DNA of 64,000 bases from Cellulomonas xiejunii (GTDB lineage: Bacteria; Actinomycetota; Actinomycetes; Actinomycetales; Cellulomonadaceae), in the NCBI RefSeq assembly GCF_024508315.1, contig NZ_CP101987.1:186001-250000 (forward strand), in the 5' to 3' direction. Positions 34,294-42,479 of the stretch are shown in pieces. Every line of letters begins with the position of its first letter. Positions within the stretch are counted from its first letter, which is position 1. The position numbers and the translations under genes were made by a program. The notes beneath the pieces were generated by a model that saw only the letters and a list, made by a program, of their open reading frames with translations, had not been told where the DNA came from and ran no database searches.

Positions 34294-34899
34294 ATGCCGA
34301 AGATCATCGGAGCGTCGCTGCACGAGCACCGCGAGCAGACCCGCCGTCGCCTGTTCGACGCCTTGGCCACGCTCATGAACGAGCGCGGCTTCGACGTGAT
34401 CACGCTCGCCGACATCGCCGCCGCCGCGGGCGTCGGGCGCACGGCGGTGTACAACCACTTCTCCGACAAGGAGTCGCTGCTCCTCGGGTTCATCACGCAC
34501 GAGACGGAGCAGTACGCGGCCCGGCTGCAGGCGTCCCTCGACGACATCGACGACCCGGTCCTCCAGCTGCGCGCCTACGTCCGCGCCCAGGCGTCGCTCA
34601 CCAGCGTCTACCACGTCGCCCCCGGGCCCGAGCTGCGCACGGTGCTCTCCCGCGGGGCCCAGCAGCGCGTCCGCGAGCACGTGGTCGTCGTGGAGCAGGT
34701 CCTGCGCCGCATCCTCGACGCCGGCATCGCGTCCGGTGCGTTCCCGGAGCAGGACCTGGACACGATCGTCCCCCTCGTCAACGCGTGCCTCACCGGTCGG
34801 GGCCTGCCCGACGACGGTGCGGACCGTGAGCACGCGATCGAGCAGACCGAGGCGTTCGTGCTGCGCGCCGTCGGTGCACGGGTCCCGGTGGCGGCCTGA
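34294..34899 (+). CDS. TetR-family transcriptional regulator
   Basis: A 201-residue protein with a TetR HTH (residues about 15-60; TLADIAAAAGVGRTAVYNHFSDKESLL) and an all-helical ligand-binding domain. It is divergent from the GAF regulator and preceded by a perfect palindrome that overlaps the start. No target gene is obvious besides itself; the downstream methyltransferase starts 120 bases later. Confidence 0.93.
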   Translation: MPKIIGASLHEHREQTRRRLFDALATLMNERGFDVITLADIAAAAGVGRTAVYNHFSDKESLLLGFITHETEQYAARLQASLDDIDDPVLQLRAYVRAQASLTSVYHVAPGPELRTVLSRGAQQRVREHVVVVEQVLRRILDAGIASGAFPEQDLDTIVPLVNACLTGRGLPDDGADREHAIEQTEAFVLRAVGARVPVAA

Positions 34900-35018
34900 C
34901 CGCGCATCGCGGCGGCCGGCCCGGTCCGGCCCGCGGCAGCGGTGACCACCGCTCCGCGTCGAGCAGGGCGTGGCGCGACCGGCAGACCGGCCGCCGCGCG
35001 GCGGGGACCCGCGGCGGG

Positions 35019-36170
35019 GTGGGGCGGCCCTCGCCCGCACGCGTCCCGTCCACACCCGTCGAGCTGACCTACCTGCCGGGCCTGCGCGACGTCCTCGCCG
35101 ACGAGGTCGCGCAGCTGCTGCCCGACGCCCGCAGCGTGCGCGACGTCCCCGGCCGCGACGACGCGCTCGCGCTGACGCTCCCCGGGCCGCTCGCCGCGGT
35201 CACCGCTCTGCGCACCGCCGTCGCCGCGTGGGTCCTCGTGCACCTCGACGTGCCGCGGCCCAAGTCGTTCGCCAGCCCGGAGCACATGGGCCGGATCGTC
35301 GACGCGGTCTACGCCTCGCTGCGCGTCGGCGGCTCCTCGACGTTCCGGTTCGAGGCAGCCGGTGCCGACTCCGCGGTGTTCGCGCGGCTCGCGGGCATGC
35401 TGCACGAGGCGACGGGTCTGCAGCACGACCCGGACGCGGGCGACCTCGTCATCCGGGTGCGACGCGGCGCGCGGGTGGCTGGGCCGCAGGACGGCGCGGG
35501 TCGTGGCGCGCGCCGCGGACCCGCTCCGAGCGACGCCGACCCGGGCTGGGACGTGCTCGTGCGCGTCGGCCCCCGCCCGCTGTCGGCGCGCACGTGGCGG
35601 GTCGCGGACTTCCCCGGTGCGGCGAACGCGACGATCGCCGCGGCCGTCGCCCGGCTGGCCGGCCTGCGGGCCGACGACCGCGTGCTCAACCTCATGGCGG
35701 GGTCGGGGACGCTGCTCGTCGAGCGCCTGCTCGCGGCGCCGGCCGCCGCCGCGGTGGGCGTCGACCTCGACGCGTCCGCGCTCGAGGCCGCCCGCGCCAA
35801 CCTCGAGGCCGCGCGGCTGCTCGCCCGTCCGCCCCGGCCCGTGCTGCTGCGTGCGGACGCGACGGACGCCGACGCGCTGCGGGCCGCGGTCACCGAGCCG
35901 CTGGGCGGGCTCGCCGACGTCGTGCTCGCCGACCCGCCGTGGGGCACGCTGCACGGCTCGCACGCCGACGCCCCTCGCCTGCACGCGGGCCTGCTGCGCG
36001 CGGCGCACGCCGTGAGCGCTCCGGGTGCGCGGCTCGTCGTGCTCACGCACGAGGTGAAGGTGATGGAACGCGTGGTACGCGACGCGTCCGGCCTGTGGGA
36101 GCCGCGGTCCGTGACGCGCGTGTACGCCAAGGGTCACCATCCGCGGATCCACGTGCTCGAGCGCCGCTGA
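35019..36170 (+). CDS. THUMP/SAM-dependent RNA methyltransferase-like protein
   Basis: A 383-residue protein. The N-terminal part (about 15-180) resembles the THUMP-containing RNA-binding region, and the C-terminal part (about 195-380) is a class I methyltransferase with LNLMAGSGTLLVERL as motif I, VGVDLDASALEAARAN as motif II and the DPPWG catalytic motif near residue 307 (the N-guanine/N-adenine methylase type). It probably methylates a guanine in tRNA or rRNA, as RlmL/Trm14-type enzymes do. GTG start; no clear partner. Confidence 0.82.
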   Translation: MGRPSPARVPSTPVELTYLPGLRDVLADEVAQLLPDARSVRDVPGRDDALALTLPGPLAAVTALRTAVAAWVLVHLDVPRPKSFASPEHMGRIVDAVYASLRVGGSSTFRFEAAGADSAVFARLAGMLHEATGLQHDPDAGDLVIRVRRGARVAGPQDGAGRGARRGPAPSDADPGWDVLVRVGPRPLSARTWRVADFPGAANATIAAAVARLAGLRADDRVLNLMAGSGTLLVERLLAAPAAAAVGVDLDASALEAARANLEAARLLARPPRPVLLRADATDADALRAAVTEPLGGLADVVLADPPWGTLHGSHADAPRLHAGLLRAAHAVSAPGARLVVLTHEVKVMERVVRDASGLWEPRSVTRVYAKGHHPRIHVLERR

Positions 36171-36277
36171 CGCGTCGCGTGCTCGTCGGCACCGCGCCGG
36201 CCGACGCCGGTTCGGCGGTGAGGTTGTCGGAGGCGCAGGCGCGTCCCGACCGTCGTCGTGCTCCGGGCTGCCGGCTG

Positions 36278-37474
36278 TCAGTCGCCGTCGAACAGCGCGC
36301 CACGGGTGGCCGCGAGCGCGACCTGCACCGCGCCGCGCAGGATCTCGTTGCCCTCCACTGCGCTGGTGAGGACCTCGGTCGGCAGCGGTGAGAGGGAGCG
36401 CAGGTGGTCGCTCACCCGGTGGGCGAGCTCGGTGCCACCGGCACGGCCCACCGGTCCGCCGAGGATCACGCATCCGGGATCGAGGACCGCGGAGATCGCC
36501 GCGGCGCCCAGCGCGACGTTGGCCGCAAGGGCGTCGAGGAACGCGCCGCCCCCGGGGCCCGCGTCGCCCGTGGCGGCGGCCCGGACCAGGGCCGCGGGTG
36601 CGGCCGGACCGTGTCCGTCGCGGGGCGCCTGGCCGTCGTCGCGAGCGGTGACCCCGTGGCGCGCGGCGAGCCCTCGCACCGCGCCGCCGGAAGCCAGGTC
36701 GTGGAACCCGCCGCCACAGGCGGTGGCGCTGGGCCGGCCCGCGGTACCCGGGACGGGCAGGAAGCCCAGCTCTCCCGCACCGCCGGACGCCCCGCGCCGC
36801 AGTGCGCCGTCCAGGACGGTGGCCGCTCCGACGCCGTCGCCCAGCCACAGCAGGGCGAAGGTGTCCCGTCCGGCGCCGGCCTCGAGCTCCGCGATCCCCG
36901 CCAGGTTCGCCTCGTTCTCCACCAGCACCGTGGTGGCACGGAGGCGCAGGGCGTCGATCAGCTCGGCGTGCCAGGCGGCCTCGCCACGCGGGCGGAGGAG
37001 GCCGGTGGCCGGGTCGACGAGGCCGGGGGCGCCTACCGCGATGGTGTGCGGCATGTCGGCACCGACCTCGTCCACCGCGTCGTCGATCACCGCGAGGGCG
37101 GCCGTGATCGCGTCGAGGGTGGCCGGCTCGAGCGGCGCCGCGCGTTCGGCGACGACGGTTCCCGAGAGGTCGGACACCGCGACGTGGATGCCGTCGGCGC
37201 GCAGGTCGAGGCCCACGACGTGGGCGCGTCGTCCAGCGATGCCGTAGAGCCGGGCTCGGGGTCCGCGACGTGCCCGGTCATCCTCGCCGACCACCTCGAT
37301 GAGGTCCGCACGCTGCAGGCGACCGACGAGGTCGGCGATCGTCGGTCGCGACAGGCCGGTGCCGGCGACCAGCTCCGGAGCGGTCAAGGGGCCACGCGCC
37401 AGCAGCAGCTCCAGTGCCAGCCGGTCGTTGTGCACGCGCGTGTGGCTCGGTCGGGCCGGACGGCTGGACTCCAT
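36278..37474 (-). CDS. ROK-family transcriptional regulator with degenerate zinc motif
   Basis: A 398-residue XylR/NagC-like regulator: winged helix (about 25-70; GPLTAPELVAGTGLSRPTIADLVGRL) and a ROK domain (VGLDLRADGIHVAVSDL; GELGFLP). The usual CxCGxxGC zinc cluster after GELG is not present; only ACGGGFH remains, which may alter ligand binding. It is divergent from the MFS gene with a perfect operator between them, so it probably represses that transporter and itself. Confidence 0.88.
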   Translation of the reverse strand: MESSRPARPSHTRVHNDRLALELLLARGPLTAPELVAGTGLSRPTIADLVGRLQRADLIEVVGEDDRARRGPRARLYGIAGRRAHVVGLDLRADGIHVAVSDLSGTVVAERAAPLEPATLDAITAALAVIDDAVDEVGADMPHTIAVGAPGLVDPATGLLRPRGEAAWHAELIDALRLRATTVLVENEANLAGIAELEAGAGRDTFALLWLGDGVGAATVLDGALRRGASGGAGELGFLPVPGTAGRPSATACGGGFHDLASGGAVRGLAARHGVTARDDGQAPRDGHGPAAPAALVRAAATGDAGPGGGAFLDALAANVALGAAAISAVLDPGCVILGGPVGRAGGTELAHRVSDHLRSLSPLPTEVLTSAVEGNEILRGAVQVALAATRGALFDGD

Positions 37475-37497
37475 CGAGGCATTATGCGGCAGACATC

Positions 37498-37518
37498 TAT
37501 CAGGTAGGGTTCCTGATA
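37498..37518. promoter_or_regulatory. ROK-type operator between the regulator and the MFS gene
   Basis: TATCAGG and CCTGATA flank the seven bases TAGGGTT in a perfect dyad, in the 98-base gap between the divergent ROK and MFS genes. It lies in the AT-rich part of the gap, where both promoters must be. Confidence 0.82.
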
Positions 37519-37572
37519 ATTTATCCCCTCACGGCAGCGCCTACCCGCGGCAGCAGAACTGGAGGTGAGGGC

Positions 37573-38874
37573 GTGCACGCCACCCCGGACACCGACGCCC
37601 CGGACTCCCTCGCGCTGCGCAGGGCCCGGTGGACCCTCACCGTCATCTTCGCCGCGCACGGCGCCGCCGTCGGGACCTTCGCCACCCGGATCCCGTGGAT
37701 CCAGGAGCAGGCGGGCCTGAGTGCCGGTGAGCTCGGTCTGGCACTCGCTGCGCCGGCGATCGGTGCAACCTTCGCGATGCCCATGGCCGGACGCGTCGTC
37801 CACCGCCTCGGCGGCAGGGGCGCCGTCCGCCTGCTGATGCTCCTGTGGTGCCTCGGCCTCCTGCTCCCCGCTCTGAGCCAGGACCTCCGCTCGCTGTTCG
37901 TGGCCCTGGTGCTGTTCGGTGTCACCTCCGGGATGGCCGACGTCGCGATCAACGGGCAGGGGGTCGTGATCGAGAAGCGACTCGGCCGGTCCGTGATGTC
38001 CAGCCTGCACGGCGCGTGGAGCGTCGGCACGCTGATCGCGGGCATCGCCGGGACGCTGGCGGCACGAGCCGAACTCGATACCCGCGTGCACTTCGGGGCG
38101 GCCGCGCTCGTCCTGGCCGGCGTCGTCCTGGTCGCGTGCTGTCGACTCCTGCCGGCACGGCCCGTCGCCGGAGCGAAGGCCCCTCCGCGCTTCGCGCTCC
38201 CGCCGCGAGCCACCTGGTGGCTGTGCCTGGTGGGATTCTGTGCCGTCTTCGCCGAGGGGGCCGCCGGCAACTGGACCGCGGTCTACCTGACCAACATCAC
38301 CGACGCCTCGGACGCCGTCGCCGCCGCCGCCTACACGTGCTTCACCGTGGCCATCGCCGCCACCAGGGTGCTCGGCGACATGGTGGTCCGGCGCATCGGC
38401 CCGGTGCGCACCGTCCGGGTCAGTGGTGCGGTCGCGACCGCAGGGGCGGTGCTGGTCGCCGTCTCGCGCAACCCGTTGCCGGCGGCTGTCGGCTTCGTGC
38501 TGCTCGGGATCGGTGTCGCTGTGGTGCTGCCCCTGGTGTTCGCTGCGGTCGGTCGCGCCAGCTCCGACCCCAGCCATGCCATCGCCGGTGTCGCCACGGT
38601 GACGTACAGCTCCAACCTCATCGCCCCAGCCGTCGTCGGTGGTGTGGCAGGCCTGTTCTCCTTGTCCGCCTCGTTCGTCCTGGTCGCCGTGCTCACGTCC
38701 GGGCTCGTGGCCGTCGCCGGTGCCCTCGCCGTCGGCTCCCGCAGCGGCGCGCAGGACGACGCCGCCGAAGGGGCCGACGCAGGTTGGCACGACGGACGCT
38801 GTGCAGGTGGCACGACGGACGCTGTCCCCGTCGGACCGGGGGCCACCGGACCGGCTCCCACGGACGCCGCCTGA
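37573..38874 (+). CDS. MFS transporter (sugar permease/FucP-like)
   Basis: A 433-residue protein with twelve hydrophobic segments and MFS motifs; AAHGAAVGTFATRIPWIQ at the start and GVTSGMADVAING in the middle match the group of sugar and drug permeases near FucP and YbjJ. GTG 37573 follows GGAGGTGAGG. Divergent from the ROK regulator. The last 40 residues are a hydrophilic tail altered by a 23/24-base tandem duplication (38779-38825). The substrate is not known; the ROK partner suggests a sugar. Confidence 0.88.
   Translation: MHATPDTDAPDSLALRRARWTLTVIFAAHGAAVGTFATRIPWIQEQAGLSAGELGLALAAPAIGATFAMPMAGRVVHRLGGRGAVRLLMLLWCLGLLLPALSQDLRSLFVALVLFGVTSGMADVAINGQGVVIEKRLGRSVMSSLHGAWSVGTLIAGIAGTLAARAELDTRVHFGAAALVLAGVVLVACCRLLPARPVAGAKAPPRFALPPRATWWLCLVGFCAVFAEGAAGNWTAVYLTNITDASDAVAAAAYTCFTVAIAATRVLGDMVVRRIGPVRTVRVSGAVATAGAVLVAVSRNPLPAAVGFVLLGIGVAVVLPLVFAAVGRASSDPSHAIAGVATVTYSSNLIAPAVVGGVAGLFSLSASFVLVAVLTSGLVAVAGALAVGSRSGAQDDAAEGADAGWHDGRCAGGTTDAVPVGPGATGPAPTDAA
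38779..38825 (+). repeat. Tandem duplication in the MFS tail
   Basis: Two adjacent units, GCAGGTTGGCACGACGGACGCTGT (24 bases split here as 38779-38802) and a 23-base copy lacking one T (38803-38825), sit in the last codons of the transporter. The one-base difference puts the two copies in different frames. It looks like a recent slip duplication. Confidence 0.7.
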
Positions 38875-39178
38875 CCCCGACTAGCAGAACCTCCCGCGCG
38901 CCGCACCGGTTCGAGGTCGGGGCCGAGTCCACGGAAGGTGACATGCAGCTGCCCAGGGTCACGGCCTCCTGACCGACGACCGGTCTGTCCCAGACGGGCG
39001 TCGACCTGACCGGGGGTCGCAGGTCCTGCTGAAACGGTTAGCACCCTCGCGCCACGGCGGGGCAGGCCGCACGGTGGTCACGCCCTCGCGCTCACCGTCG
39101 CCCGTCGATCGCATCGATGCGAACCCGACGGGCGTGCGCGGACGGGAGCTCGTCGTCACCGACCCCCAGGAGACATGC
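38875..39178. promoter_or_regulatory. LPMO promoter region with a LacI-like half-palindrome
   Basis: No gene is present in these 304 bases. GCTGAAACGGTTAGC (39029-39043) has a central AAC-G-GTT symmetry and resembles the AAACGTTT at 44030-44037 before the second LPMO gene. LacI-family repressors of cellulase genes use such CG-centred sites. Confidence 0.4.
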
Positions 39179-40264
39179 ATGTCCATACGTACCAGCAGCC
39201 GGCTGGGTCGCCTCGCAAGGCTCGCCCTCGCCATCCCGCTTGCGCTCGCGGCCACCGGCCTCGTCGCCACGTCGGCGTCCGCCCACGGGTCGGTCACCGA
39301 CCCGCCGTCCCGCAACTACGGCTGCTGGGACCGCGAGGGCGGCACGCACATGGACCCCGCGATGGCCCAGCGCGACCCCATGTGCTGGCAGGCGTTCCAG
39401 GCGAACCCGAACACGATGTGGAACTGGAACGGGAACTTCCGTGAGGGCGTCGGCGGGCGTCACGAGGAGGTCATCCCGAACGGTCAGCTCTGCTCGGCGG
39501 GCAAGACGCAGAACGGCCTGTACGCGTCGCTCGACACCCCCGGCCCGTGGATCATGAAGACGGTCCCGAACACCTTCAAGCTCACGCTGACGGACGGCGC
39601 CATGCACGGTGCCGACTACATGCGGATCTACGTCTCGAAGGCCGGCTTCGACCCGACCACCGAGGCGCTCGGCTGGGACGACATCGACCTCATCAAGGAG
39701 ACCGGTCGCTACCCGACCACGGGCCTGTACGAGACCGACGTCACCATCCCGGCGGGCCGCTCGGGCCGCGCGGTGCTCTTCACGATCTGGCAGGCGAGCC
39801 ACCTCGACCAGCCGTACTACATCTGCTCGGACATCAACATCAACGGCACGGCGTCCACCCCGACGCCCGGCCCGACCACGCCGGCACCCACGACGCCTGC
39901 GCCCACGACGCCGGCGCCCACGACGCCCGCTCCCACGACGCCTGCGCCCACGACGCCGGCGCCGACCACCCCGGGCCCCCAGCCCGGGAACGGTGCCTGC
40001 AGCGCCACGGTGAAGGCCACCAACACGTGGGGTGGCGGCTGGCAGGGTGAGGTCGTCGTCACGGCCGGCTCCAGCGCGATCAACGGCTGGAAGGTCGCCG
40101 TCGGCGGCGCGACCATCACGCAGGCGTGGAGCGGCTCGTACAGCGCCGGCACGCTGACCAACGCCGAGTGGAACGGCAAGCTCGGCGCCGGTGCCAGCAC
40201 CACGGCCGGCTTCATCGCCTCGGGCGCGCCCGGGTCGCTGACGGCCACCTGCGCGGCGTCCTGA
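39179..40264 (+). CDS. AA10 lytic polysaccharide monooxygenase with CBM2 (E8/TfAA10B-like)
   Basis: A 361-residue secreted copper enzyme. Signal peptide residues 1-35 end in SASA, making H36 the N-terminal histidine; with H95 in GGRHEE it forms the copper-binding histidine brace. The catalytic domain (36 to about 225; HGSVTDPPSRNYGCW, ADYMRIYVSKAGFDP) resembles Thermobifida E8-type enzymes that oxidise cellulose at C1. A PTTPA linker (about 232-266) leads to a CBM2 (about 272-361; CSATVKATNTWGGGWQGEV) that binds crystalline cellulose. The ATG at 39179 follows AGGAGAC. The partner enzyme at 44148 should be C1/C4 type. Confidence 0.95.
   Translation: MSIRTSSRLGRLARLALAIPLALAATGLVATSASAHGSVTDPPSRNYGCWDREGGTHMDPAMAQRDPMCWQAFQANPNTMWNWNGNFREGVGGRHEEVIPNGQLCSAGKTQNGLYASLDTPGPWIMKTVPNTFKLTLTDGAMHGADYMRIYVSKAGFDPTTEALGWDDIDLIKETGRYPTTGLYETDVTIPAGRSGRAVLFTIWQASHLDQPYYICSDININGTASTPTPGPTTPAPTTPAPTTPAPTTPAPTTPAPTTPAPTTPGPQPGNGACSATVKATNTWGGGWQGEVVVTAGSSAINGWKVAVGGATITQAWSGSYSAGTLTNAEWNGKLGAGASTTAGFIASGAPGSLTATCAAS
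39872..39976 (+). repeat. PTTPA linker repeat in the first LPMO gene
   Basis: Six 15-base units encode PTTPA and a seventh encodes PTTPG, joining the catalytic domain to the CBM2. Synonymous codon differences between units show it is not a fresh duplication. Confidence 0.9.
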
Positions 40265-40340
40265 CGCACCACTGACCCCGCCGGCCCCCGCCGGCGGTGC
40301 ACGACCCCCGTGGGGGCACGACCCGCGGGAAGCACGGCTT

Positions 40341-40382
40341 GACGGCCGGGCACAGCCACCCCTTCGGCTGCGCCCGGCCGTC
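40341..40382 (+). terminator. Terminator hairpin after the first LPMO gene
   Basis: GACGGCCGGGC pairs exactly with GCCCGGCCGTC, extended by CAGCC/GGCTG across one mismatch, with an eight-base loop, about 77 bases after the stop. Confidence 0.75.
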
Positions 40383-40478
40383 TCGCGTCCATCCCCGACG
40401 CCGAGCGCGGGTGACAGCGCGCCCGAGGACGGGTTCCCAGCTGGTGGCCAGCGCGGGGGAGCGCGTGGCGCGTCGGGA

Positions 40479-42404
40479 ATGATGTGCGGCGTGACGTCGA
40501 CCTCCGCCCCGCGCCTGCCCCGTGTCCGCGCGTCCGAGCTGGTCGGACGCGGCTGGCTCAACACCGGCGGCAAGGACGTGACCCTCGCCGACCTGCGCGG
40601 GAAGGTCGTCGTCCTCGACTTCTGGACGTTCTGCTGCATCAACTGCCTGCACGTCCTGGACGAGCTGCGGGAGATCGAGGAGCGGCACCGCGACGTCCTG
40701 GTGATCATCGGTGTGCACTCGCCCAAGTTCGTCCACGAGGCGGACCCGGTGGCACTCGCGGCGGCCGTCGAGCGGTACGAGGTGCACCACCCGGTGCTCG
40801 ACGACCCGGACCTGGTGACGTGGCAGGCGTTCACCGCACGCGCCTGGCCGACGCTCGTCGTCATCGACCCCGAGGGGTACGTCGTCGCGCAGATGGCGGG
40901 CGAGGGGCACGCGCACGCGGTGGAGACGCTGGTGAACGAGCTCGTCGCCGAGCACGAGGCCAAGGGCACGCTGCACCGCGGCGACGGCCCGTACGTGGCA
41001 CCGACGCCGCAGCCGACGACGCTGCGGTTCCCCGCCAAGGCGCTCGAGCTGCCGGGCGGGACCTTCCTCGTCGCCGACGCCGGGCACCACGCGCTCACGG
41101 AGGTCGCTGCCGACGGCGAGACGCTCGTGCGGCGCATCGGGTCGGGCGAGCGCGGGCTGGTCGACGGTGGTCCGGACGTCGCCCGTTTCAGCGAGCCCAA
41201 CGGCCTGTGCCTCGTGCCGGACGACCTGCGCGAGCGTCTCGGCTACGACGTGCTCGTCGCCGACACGGTGAACCACGCGCTGCGCGGTGTGCGCCTGGCC
41301 GACGGGCACGTCACGACCGTCGCGGGCACGGGCGAGCAGTACATGGTCGGCGCCGTGGACAACGTCACCCCGTCCGCGGGCGGCACGTCGAGCCCCGTCG
41401 AGGCCGGCGTCGGTGACCGGTGGCCGGCGCGGCAGGTCAAGCTCTCCTCGCCCTGGGACGTCGTGTGGTCGGCGCAGCTCGCCGCATTCGTCGTCGCCAT
41501 GGCGGGCAACCACACGCTGTGGACGTTCGACGCCGAGCAGGGCTCGGTCACGCACCTCGCGGGGACGATGAACGAGGGCCTCGTCGACGGTGGGCCGGAG
41601 CAGTCGTGGTTCGCCCAGCCGTCGGGGCTGTCGGTCGACGCCGACGGGCGCCTCTGGCTCGCCGACGCCGAGACGTCCGCCCTGCGCCGGCTCGACCCGG
41701 CCGACGCGCACGTGCACAGCGTCGCCGGGACGGGCCTGTTCGACTTCGGCCACCGCGACGGGGCCGCCGACCAGGCGCTGTTCCAGCACCCGCTTGGCGT
41801 CGTGGCGCTGCCCGACGGCTCGGTGCTCGTGGCCGACACCTACAACGGTGCACTGCGCCGCTGGGTCCCGGGGGACGACGGCGGCACGGTCTCGACGCTC
41901 GCGACGGACCTCGCCGAGCCCAGCGGCCTCGTGCTCCCCGCAGGCGACCCGGACCACGTGCTCGTCGTCGAGTCCGCCGCGCACCGGCTCACGCGGGTCG
42001 CGCTGCCCGCGGGCGCCGGCACGCAGGTCGACGGCGGCGCGCACCGCACGCAGCGCCCCGTCACCGAGATCGGGACGGACGTCGCGCTCGAGGTCGTCTT
42101 CCACCCGGCGGCCGGGCAGAAGCTCGACGACCGGTGGGGCCCGTCGACGTCGCTGCAGGTCTCGGCCACGCCGCCCGGGCTGCTCCTCGACGGCGCCGGG
42201 GACGACGTCGCGCTCAGCCGCACCCTGCGGCTGGACCCGGGCGTCGGCGAGGGCGTCCTGCACGTGACCGCGCGGGCCGCGAGCTGCGACGCCGACCCCG
42301 CCATCGAGCACCCGGCGTGCCATCTGGCAGCCCAGGACTGGGGTGTCCCGGTGCGTGTCGTCGCCGGCGGCCCGGCGACGCTCGTCCTGCCGCTCCACGG
42401 CTGA
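40479..42404 (+). CDS. Thioredoxin-like domain plus NHL beta-propeller protein
   Basis: About 640 residues: a TlpA/redoxin-like domain (residues 25-165) with CxxC in FCCINC near residue 49, and an NHL-repeat propeller (about 180-560; GLVDGG, ADTVNHALRGV, PLGVVALPDGSVLVADTYNGALRRW). This is the NHLRC2 architecture. No signal peptide, so it should act in the cytoplasm, perhaps in thiol redox protein contacts. Starts at 40482 or 40491 (GTG) are possible alternatives. It lies between the two LPMO genes, but a link to them is not shown. Confidence 0.85.
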   Translation: MMCGVTSTSAPRLPRVRASELVGRGWLNTGGKDVTLADLRGKVVVLDFWTFCCINCLHVLDELREIEERHRDVLVIIGVHSPKFVHEADPVALAAAVERYEVHHPVLDDPDLVTWQAFTARAWPTLVVIDPEGYVVAQMAGEGHAHAVETLVNELVAEHEAKGTLHRGDGPYVAPTPQPTTLRFPAKALELPGGTFLVADAGHHALTEVAADGETLVRRIGSGERGLVDGGPDVARFSEPNGLCLVPDDLRERLGYDVLVADTVNHALRGVRLADGHVTTVAGTGEQYMVGAVDNVTPSAGGTSSPVEAGVGDRWPARQVKLSSPWDVVWSAQLAAFVVAMAGNHTLWTFDAEQGSVTHLAGTMNEGLVDGGPEQSWFAQPSGLSVDADGRLWLADAETSALRRLDPADAHVHSVAGTGLFDFGHRDGAADQALFQHPLGVVALPDGSVLVADTYNGALRRWVPGDDGGTVSTLATDLAEPSGLVLPAGDPDHVLVVESAAHRLTRVALPAGAGTQVDGGAHRTQRPVTEIGTDVALEVVFHPAAGQKLDDRWGPSTSLQVSATPPGLLLDGAGDDVALSRTLRLDPGVGEGVLHVTARAASCDADPAIEHPACHLAAQDWGVPVRVVAGGPATLVLPLHG

Positions 42405-42427
42405 CCGCGCCAGGGCGCGAGGGCTCC

Positions 42428-42443
42428 GCCGTCCGACGACGGC
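42428..42443. terminator. Small convergent hairpin
   Basis: GCCGTC-CGAC-GACGGC is a perfect 6-base stem between the NHL gene and the convergent cyclase gene. It is short and has no T-run. Confidence 0.3.
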
Positions 42444-42479
42444 AGATCCCCGACCTGCGCCCGCGCCCGCGGGACGGGC

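Noticed and set aside
37498..37518. Inverted repeat as a transposon end
   Set aside because: No transposase, no target duplication; it is central between divergent ROK and MFS genes, as an operator would be.
39872..39976. Regular 15-base repeats, CRISPR-like at first sight
   Set aside because: No spacers; the units encode a PTTPA linker in frame within the LPMO gene.
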